A DNA stretch of 64,000 bases from a virus. The stretch covers positions 1 to 64,000 of the IMG/VR virus record IMGVR_UViG_3300047476_001657; one strand, given 5' to 3'. A program made the position numbers and the translations under genes. Below, piece by piece: positions 26,401 through 34,433 of the stretch. How positions within the stretch are numbered: position 1 is the first letter of the stretch; each line of letters starts with the position of its first letter. The notes under the pieces are model-generated. The model had not been told where the DNA came from, did no database searches, and saw only the letters and a list, made by a program, of their open reading frames with translations.

Positions 26401-29400
26401 CTATATTGAACACACCATATTTTGTTAACTCAATTCAACAAGGTATTAAAAATTTTAGAAATTACGACAAAAATCCTTACACAGCTGCGGCTTATTTATT
26501 CATCAATAGTTTACCATTATCAACTCTTAAAGAAAAATATACAAAATACGAAAATGATAGTACCATTTTCATGGATTATATTTTCGCAACAATTAAGAAA
26601 TTTGGAGCGGTACATAAAGTACCATATGCTTGGATATTAAAGTTAGGTTCTGTATGGCATAGATATAAAAAATTTGTTGAGGAAAATGTTGATATTTTAG
26701 ATAGTTCTTGGAAAAGTTTTGAGTACATCACAAATTATGACCCAATTACATCTGCAACAACTAAAACTTATAATCTAACAATAAACAATTCACCAGTTGA
26801 TATTGTACTTGAAGATAATAATTTTGTGGGTACTGAAACATCAAGTTTAATCAATGTTGGATTTTACCCTAAGTTGATTAATGATTTCAATGTATTTTTA
26901 AATGGATATGAAATAATTCAATCAAACTCACAAATAAATGGTTCTTGTTTTGTTTCAGGAACAACTTTAACAATTACACAAGTAAATTCTGCCACAATAC
27001 AACCCGGTTATACATTAGCCGGTATAAATTTATTACCAAACACAACGATTATATCACAAATTGGAGGTAGTCCAGGGGGAGTTGGTACATATCAAATAAC
27101 ACCAGCACAGACAGGAACTACAGCATTGTTCTCGGTAACAAATGCAACAAGTGTTGGTTATAATAGTACTAATATTCAAAATGCTTTAGATTTTTCTGGA
27201 CTATCAATGTATTATGCAAGTAGTGCAATAATTAATGAAGTTGAAGGTTTTGACCCAAATAATCCACAAAGAGATTTGAGAATAATACCTTGGTCTTTGA
27301 GTGTGGATACTAATGATAAAAACTTCATGTATGTTCTTCCATCAAGTGGTACATTGTTTAATCAAACTAAAAATGAGTGTTTCAACAACAACAATAAATT
27401 AATTCAAGAAGTAACTGGAAATACTTCAGTACATAATGGTGCGGTAAGATTATTTTGGACAGCACCTAACTATGGTTATTTTGATAATAGTAGAATCAAG
27501 AAAGTTAAACCTGACGAATACCTTAAGAGGGTATTAACTGCGGATACTTTTCAAGATGCTTTTACGTTAACTGGTTTTGATGAAGAATATTCTAAAATAG
27601 ACGAACTATTTTCTGTTTTTGAAAAGGAAATAATGGATGGATTTGAAAAAGAATTTTTAAGATTTTCTAAATCAGTTTATGACTATGAAGACGACTTAAC
27701 AGTTAATCCATCTGAAACTATAACTCTATCCACAAGTACAAATAACCAAGACAATAGTTCTGAAATAATAAGTTTTTTAGATGGATTGAAGAAAACCGCA
27801 CAACAAATTGGGGAAACTATATTAGAAAAAAGTGCTAGAAACTTCCAACAACTAATGAGGAATCTATTGATTCTACCAAAAATTACAGGAAACACAGGGG
27901 TTGAATATGTTAAAGAAGTACAAACAGCACAATTCAGTAATATTATAACTCAATTAAAAACGTTTTTAGATTTTGATGTAACATTTAAATTTGGAAATCC
28001 ATCTAATTACGATAGAAAACTTTTTACAACATTTTCTAATCTTCCTTTAACTGACCCATACGAGTGGTCAAAATATACCGTAGCAACACCGGACGCCTTA
28101 CCAAGGAGTAATGGGTCAAGAACTTTGACTAGTTCACAAAACTCATTTCCACAAGCGTGGTCTACACTTAAAACATATGTTGGATTTTCAGAAATACCTG
28201 AATTAAAATACACAAACAATGGTTCGTATATAACTGACTTTTTCATTGATTTAAATATAGCATTCACTCCTGAAAACATTCAGTTGTTTGCCCCTATAAT
28301 AAAAATTTATGCAACACAAAAGTTAAACCAATTTCAATCAAACTATATACCACCACAACAAACGAACACAACCCAACCAACCAATAGTGTTGTTGCAACA
28401 GCATTCTTAAAAAGTGGTGGAACTGTGAATGTAGAAAAAAGTGGTTCAAAATTTAGAACAACATACTATAACTCAGATAATGTTTTATTGTTTGAGGGAG
28501 CTTTTAATTTACCACCTAATAATAATGTATATACGGTATCTGGTTCGGAAATATACTACACTACTTTAGTAAATCAAACAATTACGGGTTTATTTGGTTC
28601 TACTTCAACTAATCCAAATGATGCTCAATTTATAACTACATTTGATAGAGTTACACCATCTTCATATACCCCAGAACCTAATTCAACTAATAGTAATAAC
28701 TCATCAACATTCTATCAAGCTACGAGTGATTATTTGAATAAAGTTGATGGATTTATGAATAAGATTATAGATTCAACTATGATTGATGTCCGTAATTCCC
28801 TAGATGCAATACAACTTAATCCTGAAGAAAGAGACCAAAGTGTATTACAAGGAGAACCACAACCTAAGTTAGAAATGTGGGAAATGTTTAAAGCATTAAA
28901 TGATAAATGGATTGCTGGTGGTGATTTTAAAACCAAAACTTTATTTGAAGATGTATTACTTTTAGACAGAGCAAGTAGAAATATTGGAGATAAGGTATTA
29001 GTTGATATCTATAAATTAAAAGATAGACTACAAGGGTTAATTGAGAGGGAAGTTAACAAAACAACAATGTTGATTTTTGTCCAAAGTATTTTGGTTGAAA
29101 ACAATTTCGTTGTTATGAATATACCATCTTATGTTAATTTTTATGGTGTACAAGATGCGGTAAAAAATCCTAAACCGAAAATTGAAGGTACATTAGATTT
29201 TGCTAATACTATGTTTGGTACTTATCTAAATGTTGATTATAGAGAGTCGTCAGCCAAAATGGTTTGTTTTTATGGTGGAAAACCATCTGAACAATTAGAT
29301 TTAAAAAATAATGTTGACTACAGAAAAAGAAGTGATGCTTTTGAACTAAGACGTGCCAGTGATAATCCATTGATTGAAAATCAAATAGGAAAAACAGATT

Positions 29401-30476
29401 GGGATATGTCAAATAAAGTAGTTGGTTTCAATGTTGATATTGGTCCTCAAAATCAAGGTATTTTTATAAGTTTCAATGTTGGACAAGATGCTGGTAAAGC
29501 AACATCAGAATCTTTAGAAGCTACTAATATGTTAGCAAACCAAGGGAATAATAGAGCAGGTTCTTCTCAAAGTGTTTCATTATATAACTTATATAAAAAT
29601 AGAAGTTATAGTTGTGACGTTGATATGATGGGTAATGCTTTGATACAACCAACTATGTACTTCAATTTGAGAAATGTTCCAATGTTCAGTGGACCTTATA
29701 TGATTTTAGAGGTTAATCATAGTATAAGACCTGGTATGTTTTCAACTAGATTTACAGGTATAAGACAACCAACAGCTGCGTTACCAAAAATTGATAATTT
29801 TTTACAATCTTTAAAACAAAATTTAGTAAAAACAATCATTGAAAAAAATAAACAAGAAAAAGATGCTGCTCAGAAAAAATTAAGTACTAATAGTGTAACA
29901 ACAAGAACAACAACACCAACTAAGTTGAACGCAGTTGGTTTAGACCAAAATTGTACAGCATCAACTAAATACAGTACTTATGTAGTTGGAACAGCACCTA
30001 GTAGTTATGAAACACTACAAAATATTGTTAATCAAATTGCAAGTAAAACTGATAGTGTTCTACTAAGATATTGTATGTTTGCAAGGATTTATTTTATATC
30101 AGGTGGAGAAACTATTATTGAGTCATTTGCAAATAATTTTGCTGGTATAACCTTAAATCAAGATTGGGGGCCATCAGAAGCTTATTTTTCAAAATCTAAA
30201 AAGTTTTTCTGTACACCTCAAAAAAATCCTATGGTATTCTTTGACACCTTAAATGATCAACTTAATTTTATGTTTGAAAGATGGAGAGGATATCCTACTT
30301 CATTGAAATTACAAAATAATACTGCTGACATAACAAAATTTGTTGTAATAACTCTCAGTGCTAATTTTAACGAAGGTGAAAACAACTACAAAGCTTATGT
30401 TGGTACTGAAGAATTGAAAAATTTTGAATCAATAGTACAAAAATCAATTGATTTATATAATTCAGTGACAAGATAA
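23475..30476 (+). CDS. Giant baseplate hub protein
   Basis: 2333 residues, the largest gene here. The N-terminal 300 residues (GITSINIRQTTAFMPTISME, YPLFYLTIKGYYGKAVRMGL) and a late region (MYFNLRNVPMFSGPYMILEV, then NHSIRPGMFSTRFTGIRQP, about residues 2055-2100) look like the ring-forming hub fold (gp27/gpD type), split by about 1700 residues. Residues about 1155-1225 hold a compact module with FVSGTTLTITQVNSATIQPG, then TTIISQIGGSPGGVGTYQIT; this G-rich unit also occurs in unrelated phage tail proteins. The last 170 residues, including ESFANNFAGITLNQDWGP, faintly resemble glucosaminidase/lysozyme-like folds and could be a host-wall domain; this is weak. A hub role is likely from position and the two end regions. 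Confidence 0.75.
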   Translation: MVDKQENILVEFDYNNIIVIDPNKIIDENGNAKQRLVQHENLVMYANLECKVLPRTKLAVGVSPNDVIETISVASINFLKPGGKTFLDTSWTDEITGKGTVTGEGVNQPKQTSIKNPNRDNDFYIRQTTQSGGKPGSVDNGLLGITSINIRQTTAFMPTISMELVDVKGRALFESGDNSPYAAFFNLPYPLFYLTIKGYYGKAVRMGLMLQKFNARYQPDSGNFKIDLLFYTYKYTILSELSMAALIAAPHMYKTRISRQSSSGGPSTLVKVNETITERGYQKIKELYSEYKSKGLIPDDLPELTLVQLKETLDNFIKNKLDTFTKQNLEPISGCDDYQKALREYQGSIYYYTAGRISWFNKYMDKNNFYILNNSAQTKVYTFKKELNTPELRQAAITDLDAIIQEFNKKLNDNPTVGLKGSYKISGQEFFVKVSNPITPLIFNIDINSSNINVKQTYIERKGTSPTPQQEAELKKQITQSFEINSSSVTTKNGTKLPVTNFYVFEGPNTFIDLTEKMGRDLKVIREQIEQQLTTALTNLLENKSEGIGFIPNIRNILAVVFASGEAFLRMMDDVHTKAWELSDNKLRKQIILNNQTAGASQETFNNGDVSNTPIYPWPQYIEETTGENGHEKYELRYPGDSSVISKTKGYLLDVWPEIEFVEEFIKGFTERKSPPAEQNNNNEVTEVKRVSFNAIEFPIGNYVFSNKEEVKFFYEIYERMIYLANYSKLSRVEDAPSFVSPIIKIISECEKTNIKNGLSNGSPFIVDKLKNYTITSANFLQLLRQFSNGGTGESWQNYIRGIFNTKYIKNTINNASFEFLNADILNEKFTQPVITLSDENKIQEFISSSTNIKFDFTDTYPFTNKNWIKKYLAQSSTVDSAEMAFKTPEVLKYNSTNKIISNFLPTTNKTVARPFTTFAQENGNEPNLNPNQNNQVSSLQFIGFFRRKPEQQIVTEGVIRYSNYSGGTSFRQTTSILNTPYFVNSIQQGIKNFRNYDKNPYTAAAYLFINSLPLSTLKEKYTKYENDSTIFMDYIFATIKKFGAVHKVPYAWILKLGSVWHRYKKFVEENVDILDSSWKSFEYITNYDPITSATTKTYNLTINNSPVDIVLEDNNFVGTETSSLINVGFYPKLINDFNVFLNGYEIIQSNSQINGSCFVSGTTLTITQVNSATIQPGYTLAGINLLPNTTIISQIGGSPGGVGTYQITPAQTGTTALFSVTNATSVGYNSTNIQNALDFSGLSMYYASSAIINEVEGFDPNNPQRDLRIIPWSLSVDTNDKNFMYVLPSSGTLFNQTKNECFNNNNKLIQEVTGNTSVHNGAVRLFWTAPNYGYFDNSRIKKVKPDEYLKRVLTADTFQDAFTLTGFDEEYSKIDELFSVFEKEIMDGFEKEFLRFSKSVYDYEDDLTVNPSETITLSTSTNNQDNSSEIISFLDGLKKTAQQIGETILEKSARNFQQLMRNLLILPKITGNTGVEYVKEVQTAQFSNIITQLKTFLDFDVTFKFGNPSNYDRKLFTTFSNLPLTDPYEWSKYTVATPDALPRSNGSRTLTSSQNSFPQAWSTLKTYVGFSEIPELKYTNNGSYITDFFIDLNIAFTPENIQLFAPIIKIYATQKLNQFQSNYIPPQQTNTTQPTNSVVATAFLKSGGTVNVEKSGSKFRTTYYNSDNVLLFEGAFNLPPNNNVYTVSGSEIYYTTLVNQTITGLFGSTSTNPNDAQFITTFDRVTPSSYTPEPNSTNSNNSSTFYQATSDYLNKVDGFMNKIIDSTMIDVRNSLDAIQLNPEERDQSVLQGEPQPKLEMWEMFKALNDKWIAGGDFKTKTLFEDVLLLDRASRNIGDKVLVDIYKLKDRLQGLIEREVNKTTMLIFVQSILVENNFVVMNIPSYVNFYGVQDAVKNPKPKIEGTLDFANTMFGTYLNVDYRESSAKMVCFYGGKPSEQLDLKNNVDYRKRSDAFELRRASDNPLIENQIGKTDWDMSNKVVGFNVDIGPQNQGIFISFNVGQDAGKATSESLEATNMLANQGNNRAGSSQSVSLYNLYKNRSYSCDVDMMGNALIQPTMYFNLRNVPMFSGPYMILEVNHSIRPGMFSTRFTGIRQPTAALPKIDNFLQSLKQNLVKTIIEKNKQEKDAAQKKLSTNSVTTRTTTPTKLNAVGLDQNCTASTKYSTYVVGTAPSSYETLQNIVNQIASKTDSVLLRYCMFARIYFISGGETIIESFANNFAGITLNQDWGPSEAYFSKSKKFFCTPQKNPMVFFDTLNDQLNFMFERWRGYPTSLKLQNNTADITKFVVITLSANFNEGENNYKAYVGTEELKNFESIVQKSIDLYNSVTR

Positions 30477-30494
30477 ATTTTTAATCAAATAAAG

Positions 30495-30502
30495 ATATTT
30501 AT
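30495..30502 (+). promoter_or_regulatory. ATATTTAT late-promoter-like motif
   Basis: Exact copy ending 13 bases before ATG 30516. Confidence 0.45.
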
Positions 30503-30515
30503 AATAAAAAACAAT

Positions 30516-30740
30516 ATGAGTGTAAAAACTATTCTAGAAAATTACTTAGGAAGACCTGCTCAAACAACTGAAAAAGATTTGGGTGATGGAACTAAACAAG
30601 TATGTGATTTACAAACAGGTGAATGCTACACTGTTAGAATGAAAGATGGTCTAATTGAAAGAGTTGATAACACAATGAGAACACACAAAAAAATCCAAGT
30701 TGAAACAACAACAGGAATCAAACAATTATTAAACGGATAA
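30516..30740 (+). CDS. Small conserved-looking protein of unknown function
   Basis: 74 residues: helical start (VKTILENYLGRPAQTT), a beta hairpin with two Cys (TKQVCDLQTGECYTVRMKDG), then LIERVDNTMRTH and a C-terminal strand. No signal peptide or catalytic motif. The next gene starts 4 bases after its stop, so the two form one late-type unit. The C-x6-C pair could bind metal only together with other ligands, which I do not see. Unrecognised; a small virion or assembly protein is plausible from the upstream late-type motif. Confidence 0.6.
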   Translation: MSVKTILENYLGRPAQTTEKDLGDGTKQVCDLQTGECYTVRMKDGLIERVDNTMRTHKKIQVETTTGIKQLLNG

Positions 30741-30744
30741 AAAA

Positions 30745-31440
30745 ATGAAAATTGATATTAAAATTCTTAACGAAATTAAAAGATATAAAGATATTAATTC
30801 TTATATAACTGAACAAGATGTTCCACCACCACCTCCACCCGCTGAAGATTTGGGTGCTTTACCACCTCCACCAGCAGGGGATTTAGGGGGAACACCACCT
30901 CCTCCAGCACCAGGAATGGATGCTGCAGCCGGTGCACCTCCTACACCACCACCAGCTCCAGAACCAGTCAATGTTGAAAATGACCCTGAAGTTGAAAAGG
31001 TTGGGGATGAAACTAAAGAAAAGAAAATTAAAGTAACTGATTTAGTTAAAGGTCAAGAGAGTGTTGAGAAGAAACAAGAACAATATTTTGAAAATTTGTT
31101 CCAACATTTGGATGATTTAGAAAATAAGTTATCTAATATGGATCAAATTATTGATAAGTTAAATTCTATTGAAACTAAAATAGAAAAGTATCGTGTAAAA
31201 ACACCTGAAGAAAAATTAGAACTTAGAACATTAGATTCTGGACCATTTAACCAAAAACTATCACAGTTTTTTGATGAAAAAGAAGATGAATTTGAAGAAA
31301 CAGGGAAAGACCAATACATTCTAACCCCAGATGAAGTTGAAAATTATTCACCTAATGACATCAAAAAAAGTTTTAGAGATTTCGAAGATATTGCTGACAC
31401 TGATTCTTTCAATAACAGTGGATATCAAAAAATTTATTAA
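30745..31440 (+). CDS. Tagged proline-rich, coiled-coil protein
   Basis: 231 residues in three parts. Residues 1-24 (KILNEIKRYKDINSYITEQD) end in an ITE tag-like sequence. Residues about 27-78 are a Pro/Gly/Ala run with repeated PPPPP(P) blocks. Residues about 90-155 are a charged coiled coil (YFENLFQHLDDLENKLSNMD and so on). The C-terminal part is acidic (DEKEDEFEETGKDQYIL). This layout resembles phage scaffold, prohead core or internal proteins more than an enzyme. It lies at the border between structural genes and the replication cassette. Function unknown. Confidence 0.6.
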   Translation: MKIDIKILNEIKRYKDINSYITEQDVPPPPPPAEDLGALPPPPAGDLGGTPPPPAPGMDAAAGAPPTPPPAPEPVNVENDPEVEKVGDETKEKKIKVTDLVKGQESVEKKQEQYFENLFQHLDDLENKLSNMDQIIDKLNSIETKIEKYRVKTPEEKLELRTLDSGPFNQKLSQFFDEKEDEFEETGKDQYILTPDEVENYSPNDIKKSFRDFEDIADTDSFNNSGYQKIY

Positions 31441-31445
31441 AAGTC

Positions 31446-31492
31446 TATTTGACAAACTCACGGCTGACACTTACTATTGTGTATAATATTTT
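31446..31492 (+). promoter_or_regulatory. Possible non-late promoter ahead of gp32
   Basis: The 75-base gap before the gp32 gene lacks ATATTTAT but holds TATAAT (31482-31487), TTTGAC (31448-31453) and CTGACA (31464-31469). No TTGACA-like box is at 17-base spacing (the gaps are 28 and 12), so the -35 assignment is uncertain. It is the most GC-rich short stretch among the intergenic gaps here, which hints at regulation. Confidence 0.25.
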
Positions 31493-31515
31493 CTAATTAA
31501 AAACTTTTTACAATT

Positions 31516-32367
31516 ATGGCGACAAATGCTTTAGATGCAATCTTGGCTCAGTATGAGCAATCACAAAAATCTAGTACACCAACTAACAAAATGTCTCAAG
31601 ATGAGAGAATGAAGAAATACTTCGCAGCTCTTCTTAAAGACAATGAAAAACAAGGACAAAAGAGATTAAGAATTCTTCCAACTAGTGATGGTAGTTCCCC
31701 CTTTAAAGAGGTGTGGTTTCACGAAATCCAAGTTGATGGTAAATGGCAAAAATTTTATGACCCAGGAAAGAACGATAACGAACGTTCCCCACTTTCTGAG
31801 GTATATGAAGAACTTATGGCAACTGGTAGAGATGCTGATAAAGAACTTGCTAAACAATATAAACCCCGAAAATTTTACATCGTTAAATTAATTGACCGTG
31901 ACAACGAACAAGATGGTGTAAAGTTTTGGAGGTTCAAACACAACTACAAAAACGAAGGTATATTAGACAAACTAATTCCTATCTTCCGTGCTAAAGGTGA
32001 TGTAACTGACCCTGAAAAAGGAAGAGACATTATCCTTGAAATGACTAAGGCTAAAACCCCTAAAGGTGCCGCATACACTGTTATCCAAACAATTATGTAT
32101 GATGACCCAGCTCCTATTCACGAGAATAAAGAAACAGCAGATAGTTGGGTTAATGATGAATTAACTTGGGCTGATGTTTATTCTAAGAAACCAGTAGAGT
32201 ACTTAGAAGCTATCGCAAAAGGTGAAACACCAAGATGGGATAGTGAAAAAGGTGGTTATGTTTATGGAAACTCTGATGCTGGTGAAGTATCTTTCGGTGG
32301 TAAATCTACACCAACTTATATGGATGATTCTGATGACTTTGAAGTAAGTGGTGACCTACCTTTCTAA
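31516..32367 (+). CDS. Single-stranded DNA-binding protein (gp32-like)
   Basis: 283 residues, close to T4 gp32 (301). The pattern is MKKYFAALLKDNEKQGQKRL then RILPTSDGSSPFKEVWFHEI, an OB-fold region (KFYIVKLIDRDNEQDGVKFW), and a flexible acidic tail ending DDSDDFEVSGDLPF, the kind of tail SSBs use to recruit partner proteins. Where T4 gp32 has a Cys/His zinc site, this protein reads NDNERSPLSEVYEEL with no Cys in the whole protein, so the zinc is lost. It covers ssDNA for replication and recombination with UvsX and the DnaB-type helicase encoded downstream. A strong terminator follows, so it forms its own unit, as for a stoichiometrically needed protein. Confidence 0.85.
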   Translation: MATNALDAILAQYEQSQKSSTPTNKMSQDERMKKYFAALLKDNEKQGQKRLRILPTSDGSSPFKEVWFHEIQVDGKWQKFYDPGKNDNERSPLSEVYEELMATGRDADKELAKQYKPRKFYIVKLIDRDNEQDGVKFWRFKHNYKNEGILDKLIPIFRAKGDVTDPEKGRDIILEMTKAKTPKGAAYTVIQTIMYDDPAPIHENKETADSWVNDELTWADVYSKKPVEYLEAIAKGETPRWDSEKGGYVYGNSDAGEVSFGGKSTPTYMDDSDDFEVSGDLPF

Positions 32368-32382
32368 AATTATTATCTAACC

Positions 32383-32413
32383 TGAACCCCATCAAAAGTG
32401 GGGTTCAATTTTA
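32383..32413 (+). terminator. Rho-independent terminator after gp32
   Basis: TGAACCCCA (32383-32391) pairs perfectly with TGGGGTTCA (32399-32407) over a 7-base loop, followed by ATTTTATT. Confidence 0.85.
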
Positions 32414-32431
32414 TTCCTTAAAAATAAAAAA

Positions 32432-33436
32432 ATGGCAATTAAGAAAAACGACTTTAGTAGTATAAAGAAGAAATTCTCGACTTCTGCTAAATACAAACCC
32501 CAAAGATACTTTGACTTGGGTACTGAATTTTTGGATGCTGTTGGATTACCAGGACCTGCAATAGGACATTTGAATATGTTATTGGGACACTCTGATACTG
32601 GTAAAACTACAGCACTTATTAAAACTGCTGTTGATGCTCAAAGAAAAGGTATCTTACCTGTTTTTATCATCACAGAACAAAAATGGAGTTTTGAACACGC
32701 AAAACTTATGGGACTACAATGTGAAGAAGTTGTAGATGAAGAAACTGGTGAAATGGATTGGGATGGTTTCTATTTATTCAACAACTCGTTTGAATATATC
32801 GAACAAATTACCGATTATATCAATGACTTATTAGATGCACAAGAGAAAGGAGATTTGGAATACAGTTTATGTTTTATGTGGGATTCTGTTGGTTCAGTTC
32901 CTTGTAAAATGACATATGAAGGTAAAGGTGGTAAACAACACAATGCTTCAGTCCTTGCTGATAAGATTGGTATGGGTATCAATCAAAGAATCTCAGGTAG
33001 TAGAAAAGCTGAATCCAAGTTTGAAAATACTTTAATTATTGTAAACCAACCTTGGGTAGAATTACCTGATAATCCATTTGGACAACCAAAGATTAAAGCA
33101 AAAGGTGGTGAAGCAATTTGGTTGAACTCTTCTTTGGTATTTTTGTTTGGTAATCAAAAAGGTGCTGGTACAACTAAGATTACAGCTACCAAAGACAAAA
33201 GAACTGTTAAGTTTGCAAGTAGAACAAAAGTATCTGTATTGAAAAACCACATTAATGGTTTGGGTTATGACGATGGTAAAATTATTGTTACCCCTCATGG
33301 ATTCTTATCAGGGAAAGATGCTGCTGAAGAAAAATCTTCTATTGAAAAATATAAGAAAGAGTATGCTGAATATTGGAAAGAATTGTTAGGTTTGGAAGGA
33401 GATTTTGATTTAAAAGAAGAAAAAGAATATGAATAA
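32432..33436 (+). CDS. uvsX: UvsX/RecA-like recombinase
   Basis: 334 residues. Walker A is GHSDTGKTT (52-60); the Walker B strand is SLCFMWDSVGS (Asp about 151); the adjacent region has QHNASVLADKIGMGINQRIS; and NTLIIVNQPWVELPDNPFGQ then KAKGGEAIWLNSSLVFLFG matches the L2 and core strands of UvsX/RecA. The acidic C-terminal tail (FDLKEEKEYE) is typical. It forms filaments on ssDNA and drives strand exchange for recombination-dependent replication and repair. The next gene overlaps its last 8 bases, so UvsX and the methyltransferase are translationally coupled. Confidence 0.92.
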   Translation: MAIKKNDFSSIKKKFSTSAKYKPQRYFDLGTEFLDAVGLPGPAIGHLNMLLGHSDTGKTTALIKTAVDAQRKGILPVFIITEQKWSFEHAKLMGLQCEEVVDEETGEMDWDGFYLFNNSFEYIEQITDYINDLLDAQEKGDLEYSLCFMWDSVGSVPCKMTYEGKGGKQHNASVLADKIGMGINQRISGSRKAESKFENTLIIVNQPWVELPDNPFGQPKIKAKGGEAIWLNSSLVFLFGNQKGAGTTKITATKDKRTVKFASRTKVSVLKNHINGLGYDDGKIIVTPHGFLSGKDAAEEKSSIEKYKKEYAEYWKELLGLEGDFDLKEEKEYE

Positions 33437-34433
33437 GTTAAAAGTTATATCACTATTTTCAGGTTATGGTACACAAGAATTGGCACTAAAATATATTGGT
33501 GTTGATTTTGAGAATGTTGCAAATTGTGACATACTTAAAACTGCGAATATTGCTTATGATTCTTTACACGAAACGACAATGGGTAACTTGGGGGACATCT
33601 CTAAAGTAAATGAGAATGAGTTCCCCCAATGTGACCTACTTACATACTCATTTCCTTGTCAAGACATTTCAATATCAGGTATTCAGAAGGGTATTCAAAA
33701 AGGTACAAGAAGTGGTTTGTTATATGAGGTTGAAAGAATCTTAACGAAGAATCAACCCAAGTATCTTTTGATGGAGAATGTTAAGAACTTGGTATCTCAT
33801 AACCACATTGATAACTTCAAAGCACATATTTCATTCTTAAATGAGTTAGGATATGGTTGTTCTTGGCAAGTATTAAATGGTGCTGACTATGGATGTCCAC
33901 AAAACAGAGAAAGAGTTTTTATGATGTCTGTTTATGGGATGACAAATGAAGAAGTGGAAACTAAAATGCTCAATGTTAATAGGTACAAAAAGGATAGAGT
34001 ACCAATGAGACCATTCATAGAAAATGTTGTCATAGACGACTTATTTATTGAATGTGAGGTTACACCTAACAAACCAAAAAAAGATAGTGTGTGCAAACTT
34101 GTGGCAAGGAGAAACGATGTAAGTTACGACCAAGCAAGACGTATATATTCTATTGATGGTTGTTCACCTTGTTTAACAACCACTGGTTCACCACAAATTA
34201 TTGTTGATGGAAGAATAAGAAGTATAACAGGAAGAGAAGCTTACAGATTTATGGGTGTTAGAGAAGAAGATATTGATTTATTGTTATCAACAAACTTGAC
34301 AATAAAGAATCACGTTGCTTTGGCAGGTAACTCCATTTGTGTTCCTGTCATGGAAGCAATCTTTACAGAGTTCTTAGGTGAGTATATCACAGAAACAAAA
34401 AAATCGTTCACACAATTAAGTTTATTTAAATGA
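33429..34433 (+). CDS. DNA (cytosine-5) methyltransferase
   Basis: 334 residues with all main C5-methylase motifs in order: SAM-binding ISLFSGYGTQELAL (8-20), catalytic FPCQD with C77, ENVKNL (116-121), QNRERVF (158-164), then a target-recognition region and GREAYRFMGV and AGNSICVPVMEAIF at the end. It transfers a methyl group to cytosine in a specific sequence that cannot be read from here. No restriction partner lies beside it, so it is a solitary enzyme, most simply one that protects phage DNA against host restriction. It overlaps uvsX (8 bases) and the exonuclease gene (4 bases), which places it inside the replication operon. Confidence 0.93.
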   Translation: MNKLKVISLFSGYGTQELALKYIGVDFENVANCDILKTANIAYDSLHETTMGNLGDISKVNENEFPQCDLLTYSFPCQDISISGIQKGIQKGTRSGLLYEVERILTKNQPKYLLMENVKNLVSHNHIDNFKAHISFLNELGYGCSWQVLNGADYGCPQNRERVFMMSVYGMTNEEVETKMLNVNRYKKDRVPMRPFIENVVIDDLFIECEVTPNKPKKDSVCKLVARRNDVSYDQARRIYSIDGCSPCLTTTGSPQIIVDGRIRSITGREAYRFMGVREEDIDLLLSTNLTIKNHVALAGNSICVPVMEAIFTEFLGEYITETKKSFTQLSLFK

